Positions 37,713 to 43,640 of a stretch of 43,640 bases of DNA are shown in pieces. This DNA comes from Magnetospirillum molischianum DSM 120 (GTDB lineage Bacteria > Pseudomonadota > Alphaproteobacteria > Rhodospirillales > Magnetospirillaceae): contig NZ_CAHP01000047.1 of NCBI RefSeq assembly GCF_000294655.1, positions 84,523-128,162 of the forward strand, written 5' to 3'. Every line of letters begins with the position of its first letter. Within the stretch, counting starts at the first letter, position 1. The notes under the pieces are model-generated. The model was given only the letters and a program-made list of their open reading frames with translations, searched no databases and was not told where the DNA came from. A program made the translations under genes and the position numbers.

Positions 37713-39274
37713 TCAGAGCAGGGCGCAACCTCCATCGTCTGGTTTCTATTGCTCGGGTGCTGGCGCGTCACGATGCGCTGTTCCTGGTCGAAGACGCCTT
37801 TCCGCTGGCCCGGCTGTTGTCCTGGCCGCTCAAAATGCGCCTTATCCCGCGCTCCCGCCGCCGCCGCAAGGCCGAGGCGGAGCTGCGGCCCGGCCAGCGG
37901 CTGACTGCCGCGCTGACCGAGTTGGGGCCGTCTTTCATTAAATTGGGGCAGGCGCTGTCTACCCGCGCCGATCTGCTGGGCGAGCAGATGGCTGCCGATC
38001 TGTCGGGATTGCAGGATCAGTTGCCGCCGTTCCCCGCCGCCGATGCGCGGCGGATCATCGAAGAGGAACTGGGCGCCCCGATCAGCAGCCTTTACGCCAG
38101 CTTTGACGATGTTCCCGTCGCGGCGGCTTCGATCGCCCAGGTGCATTTCGCCGTTACCCTCGATGGCCGCGAAGTTGCGGTCAAGGTGCTGCGTCCCGGC
38201 GTCGATGCCAAATTCCGCCGCGATATCGAACTGCTGACCTGGCTGGCCGAGGGAGCCGAGCGAACCGTACCGCGTTTGCGTCGGTTGAAGCCGCTTGAGA
38301 CGGTCAAGACGTTCGAGGATTCGATTGCACTGGAAATGGACCTCCGCTTCGAAGCGGCGGCGGCGGCCGAACTGGCCGAGAATTTCGAGGGCGACGACAG
38401 CTTCCGCGTTCCTCAGGTCGATTGGCTGCGCACCGCCCGGCGGGTGATGACGCTGGAACGCGTCCATGGCATTCCGGTTGACGAGCGCGAGTTGCTGCTG
38501 CGCGCCGGGCATGATCCGATCGAGATTCTCGGCAAGGCGGCGCGGGCGTTCTTCCATCAGGTGTTCCGCGACGGCTTCTTCCACGCCGACATGCATCCGG
38601 GCAATCTGTTCGTCGATGCCGACGGCAATCTGGTCGCGGTTGATTTCGGCATCATGGGGCGGGTCGATAAGCCGACTCGCCGCTTCCTTGGCGAGATGCT
38701 GTTGGGCTTCCTGTCCGGCGATTATCGCAAGGTCGCAGAAGTTCACTTCGCCGCCGGATATGTTCCCGCCGATCAGTCGATCGATGCGTTTACCCAGGCC
38801 TGCCGCTCCATCGCCGAGCCGATTCTCGGGCGGCCGATGCACGAAATCTCGATCGCGCGGCTGCTCGGGCAATTGTTCCAGGTCACCGAGACCTTCGAGA
38901 TGGAAACCCAGCCCCAGCTTCTGCTGTTGCAGAAGAGCATGCTGGTCGCCGAAGGTGTCGGGCGTAACCTCGATTCCAACGTCAATATGTGGCTGTTGGC
39001 CCAGCCGTTGATCGAGGATTGGATGCGGTCGCACCTTGGACCGGAAGCTCGCGTTCGCGAGGCGGTCGGTACGGTGCTGACCTCGATCGAGCGTCTGCCT
39101 CGGCTGTTGCAGGAAGCCGAGCGCACTCAGGCGATGATGTCGGGGCAGGGGCTGCGGCTTCATCCCGACACGGTGCGTGCGATTTTCGGCGACCAGCGCA
39201 AGCGGCGTCCGCTGTCCCTGCTGCCCTGGGTGATTGCCGCCGCTCTGGCGGTGGCCCTGGTGATGAAGCCTTAG
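37709..39274 (+). CDS. ubiB: UbiB, ABC1-family kinase-like protein of ubiquinone synthesis
   Basis: 521-residue atypical kinase-like protein needed for ubiquinone synthesis. The family KxGQ motif is in FIKLGQALSTRADLL (about 72-86), the Ala-rich nucleotide loop in VAAASIAQVHFA, the catalytic region in FHADMHPGNLFVDADG (about 290-305) and VDFGIMG (about 310). The C-terminal hydrophobic helix LLPWVIAAALAVALVM (about 503-518) anchors it to the membrane. It starts at a GTG (37709) inside the ubiE stop. Length (about 520-545) is normal. Confidence 0.96.
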   Translation: MIRAGRNLHRLVSIARVLARHDALFLVEDAFPLARLLSWPLKMRLIPRSRRRRKAEAELRPGQRLTAALTELGPSFIKLGQALSTRADLLGEQMAADLSGLQDQLPPFPAADARRIIEEELGAPISSLYASFDDVPVAAASIAQVHFAVTLDGREVAVKVLRPGVDAKFRRDIELLTWLAEGAERTVPRLRRLKPLETVKTFEDSIALEMDLRFEAAAAAELAENFEGDDSFRVPQVDWLRTARRVMTLERVHGIPVDERELLLRAGHDPIEILGKAARAFFHQVFRDGFFHADMHPGNLFVDADGNLVAVDFGIMGRVDKPTRRFLGEMLLGFLSGDYRKVAEVHFAAGYVPADQSIDAFTQACRSIAEPILGRPMHEISIARLLGQLFQVTETFEMETQPQLLLLQKSMLVAEGVGRNLDSNVNMWLLAQPLIEDWMRSHLGPEARVREAVGTVLTSIERLPRLLQEAERTQAMMSGQGLRLHPDTVRAIFGDQRKRRPLSLLPWVIAAALAVALVMKP

Positions 39275-39275
39275 A

Positions 39276-40049
39276 TCAGAACACATCCTTGCGTCGGCGC
39301 AGTTCAGCTAGAACCTGCGCCGGCGCGGTGCCCGGCTCCATTCCCACCGCGCGGGCGACGGTGGGTTCGTCGGCGCGCATGAACGGGTTGGCGGCTCGTT
39401 CACTGGCGATTGTGCTGGGAAGGGTCGGCCTTCCCTTGGCCCGTTGCCCCTCGACCTCTTTCAACCGGATCAGCAACGCGGGATTGTCGCGTTCGACCAG
39501 ACGGGCGAAGCGTCCGTTGGCGGCGGTGTATTCGTGGCCGCAATAGACCTGGGTGTCGGGGGGCAGGTCGCGTAGTTTGCACAACGATGCCCACATCTCG
39601 GCGGCGGTGCCTTCGAACAGCCGTCCACAGCCGAGAGAGAACAGCGCATCACCGCAAAATAAAGCGTGGCTGTCGGGGAACCAGAAGGCGAGGTGGCCGG
39701 TCGTATGCCCCGGCACCGCCAACACCACCGCAGCGGTCGAGCCGAGCAGGAACGTGTCTCCTTCACTGACCTCGATGGTCAGCGGCGGCAGTCGCGCGGC
39801 GTCGCGTCCAGCCCCGACCACGGCACAGCCGGTCTGGCGGACCAGATCGGGGACGCCGCCGATATGGTCGCCGTGATGGTGAGTGATCAGAACGTGGCTG
39901 AGGCTCCAGCCACGGGCGGCAAGCCGCTCCAGCACCGGATCGGCGACAGCAGGGTCCACCGCCGCCGTAGCACCGCTGATCGGCTCGTGAAGCAGGTAGA
40001 CGTAATTATCGGTCAGGACGGGAACGATCTCGACGACGAGCTTGGCCAT
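39276..40049 (-). CDS. gloB: Hydroxyacylglutathione hydrolase (glyoxalase II)
   Basis: 257-residue zinc hydrolase splitting S-D-lactoylglutathione to glutathione and D-lactate, detoxifying methylglyoxal. MBL metal motif THHHGDH (56-62), VPGHTTGHLAFWF and FCGDALFSLGCGRLFEG blocks are glyoxalase II marks; YCGHEYTAANGRFA holds the glutathione-binding region. The C-terminal HAGH domain includes PTLPSTIASERAANPFMR. Start at 40049 (MAKLVVEIVPVL) with GAGG upstream. The stop is one base beyond the ubiB stop, converging on it; I see no hairpin there. Confidence 0.95.
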   Translation of the reverse strand: MAKLVVEIVPVLTDNYVYLLHEPISGATAAVDPAVADPVLERLAARGWSLSHVLITHHHGDHIGGVPDLVRQTGCAVVGAGRDAARLPPLTIEVSEGDTFLLGSTAAVVLAVPGHTTGHLAFWFPDSHALFCGDALFSLGCGRLFEGTAAEMWASLCKLRDLPPDTQVYCGHEYTAANGRFARLVERDNPALLIRLKEVEGQRAKGRPTLPSTIASERAANPFMRADEPTVARAVGMEPGTAPAQVLAELRRRKDVF

Positions 40050-40144
40050 GGTGCCCTCGCGCGGATGAATTCCGTGACGTTGTAGCACTGGTTCCGGGAA
40101 ACGCCTATCGTGATGGGGCCGCATCGGAAGGGGAGGGCGCTTGC

Positions 40145-40948
40145 ATGCATGATGGAGGGGCGTGTTCGCCGATGTGGACCGACGTTGTCGATCTGCGCGA
40201 TTTCTATGCGACCGGGTTGGGGCAGACGACCCGGCGGCTGATCGGACGGCAGATCCGTATGTTCTGGCCGGACGTTAAGGGGCTGCGGCTGCTCGGACTG
40301 GGGTTCGCCACTCCGTATCTGCGCGTGTTCCTGGGTGAGGCAGAGCGGGTGATCGCCCTGATGCCCGCCAGCCAGGGGGTGCTGCCCTGGCCACTGGAGG
40401 GGCCAGGACTGACCGCCCTTGCCGACGAGACCGATCTGCCGCTGCCCGATCGCTCGATCGACCGTATTCTGATGGTTCATACGCTGGAATCCGCCGAGCA
40501 AGTCCGCGTCGTGATGCGCGAGGCGTGGCGGGTGCTGGCCGATGGAGGGCGATTGGTCGTCGTTGTGCCTAACCGGCGCGGGATCTGGTCGCGGCTTGAA
40601 CGCACGCCATTCGGCAATGGCCGCCCCTTCACGATGGGCCAACTCACCCGTTTGCTGCGCGACAATATGTTTACACCGCTGAACCGTGGCTCGGCGTTGT
40701 TCCTGCCGCCCTGTACCGTGCCAATGTTGCTACGGACCGCTCCGGCGCTGGAACGAATCGGCCAGCGTTGGTGCGAGGCATTCGGCGGCGTGGTGATGAT
40801 CGAGGCGGCCAAGCAGATCTACGCTGGGGCTGCTGGGCGTGAAAGCCAGCGGGGGCGACGGGCTTATCTGCCGGTGGCGCAGGGGATGCCTCGGACAATC
40901 GGACCTTCCCAGCCCAACGCCAGAACAGAGGGCGAAAAACACTCTTGA
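40145..40948 (+). CDS. Class I SAM-dependent methyltransferase
   Basis: 267-residue methyltransferase-like protein. The SAM-binding loop is degenerate (RLLGLGFATPYLRVF, about 47-61, in place of GxGxG), as in the proteins found next to gloB in many alphaproteobacteria. The acidic stretch LPLPDRSIDRILMVHTLESA and AWRVLADGGRLVVVVPNRRG (Methyltransf_11 pattern) follow. Start at 40145 with GGGAGG 8 bases upstream; ATG at 40172 is an alternative that trims 9 residues. Substrate unknown. Divergent from gloB, with 95 bases between, a linkage common in this class. Confidence 0.8.
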   Translation: MHDGGACSPMWTDVVDLRDFYATGLGQTTRRLIGRQIRMFWPDVKGLRLLGLGFATPYLRVFLGEAERVIALMPASQGVLPWPLEGPGLTALADETDLPLPDRSIDRILMVHTLESAEQVRVVMREAWRVLADGGRLVVVVPNRRGIWSRLERTPFGNGRPFTMGQLTRLLRDNMFTPLNRGSALFLPPCTVPMLLRTAPALERIGQRWCEAFGGVVMIEAAKQIYAGAAGRESQRGRRAYLPVAQGMPRTIGPSQPNARTEGEKHS

Positions 40949-40996
40949 ACACCTCCGATCACCATGATAGAAGGTGCGCCTCTCGGGACGGACCAA

Positions 40997-41070
40997 TGGG
41001 GGATCGTCTAACGGTAGGACAGCGGACTCTGACTCCGCCAGTCTAGGTTCGAATCCTAGTCCCCCAGCCA
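40997..41070 (+). tRNA. tRNA-Gln (anticodon CTG)
   Basis: Acceptor stem TGGGGGA (40997-41003) pairs with TCCCCCA (41060-41066), discriminator G, encoded CCA (41068-41070). The anticodon stem GCGGA/TCCGC encloses the loop CTCTGAC, anticodon CTG (Gln). T arm CTAGG-TTCGAAT-CCTAG is present. A terminator and an integrase gene follow directly. Confidence 0.97.
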
Positions 41071-41101
41071 ACTTTTCCTTATATAATTCAGCGACTTGCC
41101 A

Positions 41102-41132
41102 AACGCGGCCCTCGGCCGCGTTGCTCGTTTTT
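41102..41132 (+). terminator. tRNA-Gln terminator
   Basis: AACGCGGCC (41102-41110) / GGCCGCGTT (41114-41122), 9-bp stem with a CTC loop, followed by GCTCGTTTTT. Confidence 0.8.
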
Positions 41133-41136
41133 GGCG

Positions 41137-41155
41137 TTAGCAGTACATTAGCAGT
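41137..41155. repeat. Direct repeat TTAGCAGT x2, 11-base period
   Basis: TTAGCAGT at 41137-41144 and again at 41148-41155. One-helical-turn spacing between tRNA and integrase gene is what protein-binding direct repeats (integrase arm or excisionase sites) look like. Confidence 0.55.
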
Positions 41156-41205
41156 CCGTCCCACGCGGCCAGCAGACCGTATGGACGCTGATGCGAGCTT
41201 GCCCG

Positions 41206-42630
41206 ATGTTCGACCCGATCAAAATCCTCGATGGTGCTGTGACGCTCTACCAGCGCACCAGCAATGGCGCGCGGACCTGGACGGCACGCTACAAGATCAA
41301 GGGCGCGAAAGGCTATGTGGTTGCGGCCACGGGCAAGCGCGACCTTGAGGAAGCGAAGGAGGTGGCACGGGAACGGTTCTACGAACTGACCGCCGACCAT
41401 CGACGCGGCATAGCCATCCACAGCCGCACCTTCTCCAAGGCCGTTGAGGCATATCTGGAAGATCAGCAGGTTGCGTTCACGACCGGAAAAATCACCGAAC
41501 GGACGATGCGCGACAACAAGGCCACCATCGACCGCTATCTGCTGCCTTACTTCAAGGGCCGGGCCATTGAAGCCATCCATCAGGAACACATCGAGGCTTA
41601 CAAGCTGTGGCGACTGACCTATTGGACCACGGGACCGGGTGCGGAACAGACCACGCGCGAGTATGTCCGGGGCGGCAAGCTCATTCGTGCCAAACGGCCA
41701 CCGAAGGCCCAAACCAAGCGGTCAGGTGAAATCCTCGTCCTCAAGGCGATCTTCGCATCGGCCGTTCGGCGCAAATGGTTGAAGCGCGAACAGGTTCCCG
41801 AAATCACCGAGGAACGCAGCGACGACAACCGCCGCCCGGCTTTCACACCGGCGGATTGGCAGCGGATCAAGGCCGCTATGCCTGCGTTCATCGCCTCCGC
41901 CAACGGTCCCGTGGTCACCGTCGATCGCAAGATGTTGTGCGGGTATATGGAGTTTATGTTCGAAACCGGGCTGCGTCCCGGCAAGGAACATCAGCAACTC
42001 ACCTGGGCCGATTGCCAACTCGTGGTTGGTCAGGGACCATCCGGCCCAACCAAGGAAACCCACATTCATGTCCGGGAGGATACCAAGACCGGCAAGCGCA
42101 CGGCAGTCAGCAGCGAGGAAACCTGGCTGGTCCTTCAGCGCATCCGGGGTTTTTCCCGCTGGATTGAACTCGGCGATCCCGTGTTCGCCGATCAGAAGAC
42201 CGGCAAGGCGATCAAGTGTTTCTCCAAGGGGATGTCGGCGCTGTTGAAGCAGGTTGGCTTGGAGCGCGACCGCCACGGAGACAAGTTTTCGCCCTATTCG
42301 CTGCGCCACAGCTACGCGACCGACCGGCTGATCAACGCCCAGGTCGATGTGTGGCTGCTGGCGAAGAATATGGGGACCAGCGTGGAGATGATCCGCAAGC
42401 ATTACGGGCAAGACGAGCCGCAGCAGCGGGCGATGGAGCTTATCCACGACAAGCGGCGGATGACTTTCGGGGAAATGCTGAAAGCCGATCCCGACAGTCT
42501 TCCCGACCCCGATTTTGAAATGGCAGCGGACGATCAGCCCGCCGCGCCGCCGCGCTCGTCGGCCAAGCCCCAGGGGGTCAGCCTGTCGGAGGTAATCGCC
42601 CAGCGGAAAGGACCGCCACGGAACGAATAG
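41206..42630 (+). CDS. int: Tyrosine recombinase (phage/island-type integrase)
   Basis: 474-residue tyrosine integrase (479 if the ATG at 41191 is used). An N-terminal arm/SAM-like DNA-binding part (about 70-170 of the longer form) precedes the catalytic domain. Catalytic residues in the 479-residue numbering: Arg262 in FETGLRPGKEH, Arg372/His373 in SPYSLRHSYAT (first His of HxxR replaced by Tyr, a frequent variant), and nucleophile Tyr405 in IRKHYGQ. The C-terminal 50 residues are a low-complexity Pro/Ala tail. It starts 136 bases behind tRNA-Gln in the same direction, the normal layout for an element inserted in the 3' end of a tRNA gene. The rest of the element continues beyond the window. 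Confidence 0.93.
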   Translation: MFDPIKILDGAVTLYQRTSNGARTWTARYKIKGAKGYVVAATGKRDLEEAKEVARERFYELTADHRRGIAIHSRTFSKAVEAYLEDQQVAFTTGKITERTMRDNKATIDRYLLPYFKGRAIEAIHQEHIEAYKLWRLTYWTTGPGAEQTTREYVRGGKLIRAKRPPKAQTKRSGEILVLKAIFASAVRRKWLKREQVPEITEERSDDNRRPAFTPADWQRIKAAMPAFIASANGPVVTVDRKMLCGYMEFMFETGLRPGKEHQQLTWADCQLVVGQGPSGPTKETHIHVREDTKTGKRTAVSSEETWLVLQRIRGFSRWIELGDPVFADQKTGKAIKCFSKGMSALLKQVGLERDRHGDKFSPYSLRHSYATDRLINAQVDVWLLAKNMGTSVEMIRKHYGQDEPQQRAMELIHDKRRMTFGEMLKADPDSLPDPDFEMAADDQPAAPPRSSAKPQGVSLSEVIAQRKGPPRNE

Positions 42631-42730
42631 CCACGGCGGGCGCTATGGTGCGCACCGGCAGGGGAATGGGGCTGGGCTGCAACCACGGGTGCACGCGGGG
42701 TCAATGGAGCGTCCGGGGCGTTCTGGCTGC

Positions 42731-42745
42731 GTCGGTTTAACCGAC
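42731..42745 (+). repeat. 15-base palindrome after the integrase gene
   Basis: GTCGGTT-T-AACCGAC, perfect dyad. It lies 101 bases past the integrase stop, with no U tract. It may be a weak terminator or a site for a DNA-binding protein; the role is unclear. Confidence 0.35.
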
Positions 42746-42848
42746 AGGGCCATTCTTGTGACACGACCAGCCAGTCACAGAAACGTAATTGCTCACGGGG
42801 TTGGCAAAAGGGCTTGCGCCGAGGCGCGGAATATGGGTCAACCGATGA

Positions 42849-43640
42849 ATGAAGTCTCCGATCCGCTACCGCCTGAGTGACGCCGATAAGGACGCCTTGC
42901 TGTTAGAGCAGGCGGCGTTGATCGAACGTCAGGCCGCCCGAATTGCCGAACTTGAAGCGGCGCTGGGCAAGCCGAAAAAGACCTCGTCGAATTCGCATTT
43001 TCCGCCGTCCAAGGACGGCCCCGGCCGGAAGAATCGTTCGCCGGACGAGGACCGCCCCCGGAAACCGCGTCCGTCACGCCCCGGGGTATCGCGGCCATTG
43101 GCCGAGGACCCGGACAAAACCGAGTGCCGCCTGGTCGAGGTCTGCCCCCATTGCGGGATGCCGCTGTCGGCGGATCGGCAGCGGTGCCGTCACCGCTACG
43201 ACCACATCGACCTCCCGGTGATCCGCCCAGTGGTGACCCGAATCGAACTGTTCGGCGGGCGCTGTGGCGGCTGTGGACGTCGTGCCCGGGCCGAGGTGCC
43301 GACGGGGATGGCACCGGGAACGCCGTTCGGACCGGGCGTCCGTTCCCTGCTTCTGTATCTCCACCACAGCCACCATGTCGGCTTCGAGCGATTGTCGCGG
43401 ATGATGAAGGACCTGTTCGGGTTGGCGGTCTCGGAAGGCGCCATCGCCAATGCTTTCCGTCGGGTCCGGACCGGGCTGGACGAGGCACGCGCGGCCATCA
43501 AGGCCAAATTGCTGACCGCCCGGGTGATCGCCTCGGATGAAACCACCACCCGGGTCGATGGCGTCACCCACTGGCAGTGGGTGTTTGTCTCGGATCGGGC
43601 GGTGCTGCACGACATTGCGCCGCGCCGGGCCAAAAGCGTC
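42849..43640 (+). CDS. IS66-family transposase (3' truncated by window)
   Basis: 264 codons of an open frame running off the end. A short leader with a leucine-rich heptad region (LLEQAALIERQAARIAELEA) leads into the IS66 TnpC pattern: KPKKTSSNSHFPPSKD, a zinc-ribbon-like CPHCGMPLSADRQRCRH...CGGCGRRARAEVP region, the GPGVRSLLLYLHHSHHVGFE block and the first DDE Asp in IASDETTTRVDG. TnpA/TnpB genes of classical IS66 are not upstream, so it may be a TnpC-only type. The start at 42849 is an ATG overlapping a decoy ATG at 42845. A candidate left end GTAATTGC lies at 42785, 64 bases upstream. Confidence 0.9.
   Translation, partial: MKSPIRYRLSDADKDALLLEQAALIERQAARIAELEAALGKPKKTSSNSHFPPSKDGPGRKNRSPDEDRPRKPRPSRPGVSRPLAEDPDKTECRLVEVCPHCGMPLSADRQRCRHRYDHIDLPVIRPVVTRIELFGGRCGGCGRRARAEVPTGMAPGTPFGPGVRSLLLYLHHSHHVGFERLSRMMKDLFGLAVSEGAIANAFRRVRTGLDEARAAIKAKLLTARVIASDETTTRVDGVTHWQWVFVSDRAVLHDIAPRRAKSV

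Overview
The window looks like chromosomal DNA of a GC-rich, photosynthetic alphaproteobacterium of the Phaeospirillum/Rhodospirillum group. The best evidence is a small minus-strand gene pair (11268-11616) whose products are close to the LH2 alpha and beta light-harvesting polypeptides that I know from Rhodospirillum (Phaeospirillum) molischianum. The pair ILVC/LEUA, an ubiquinone pair (ubiE-ubiB), an mre-mrdA-rodA cluster and an alphaproteobacterial direct-repeat SOS box (GTTC-N7-GTTC) agree with this.

Layout. 1-5.4 kb: 5'-truncated addA, a small gene under a perfect SOS box, a YbaK-type deacylase and a MATE exporter. 5.4-7.4 kb: an MHS-type MFS transporter on the minus strand, an AT-rich intergenic block and a 75-residue unknown protein whose leader carries a terminator-like hairpin. 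7.7-11.2 kb: a four-gene MCE/Mla-type lipid transport operon (STAS-permease, ATPase, MCE protein, lipoprotein). 11.2-12.7 kb: LH2 genes pucBA (minus) divergent from a stand-alone BLUF blue-light sensor (plus), which is followed by a coupled 52-codon ORF. 12.7-13.3 kb: a gene-free stretch with short repeats. 13.3-17.2 kb: guaA, a secreted SGNH esterase, a glycine-zipper lipoprotein and ilvC, all minus. 17.4-20.7 kb: uvrD/pcrA helicase and prmA. 20.7-25.6 kb: a chemoreceptor, an OprB-type porin and a two-gene ABC-2 exporter. 25.8-33.0 kb: leuA, then the cell-elongation cluster mreB-mreC-mreD-mrdA-rodA. 33.1-40.9 kb: an UlaG-like metallo-hydrolase, a PomAB/MotAB-type stator pair, a nucleotide-sugar dehydrogenase, ubiE-ubiB, gloB and a methyltransferase. 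41.0-43.6 kb: tRNA-Gln(CTG) with a tyrosine integrase directly behind it and the start of an IS66-type transposase, which is the left edge of an integrated element running out of the window.

Most of the window is ordinary housekeeping sequence. The parts that deserve attention are the LH2/BLUF divergent locus (possible local blue-light control of an antenna variant, with an unusual Asn in the beta chain), the SOS-controlled small gene at 3186, the hairpin leader at 7082, and the tRNA-Gln integration site. No CRISPR array and no rRNA genes were seen.
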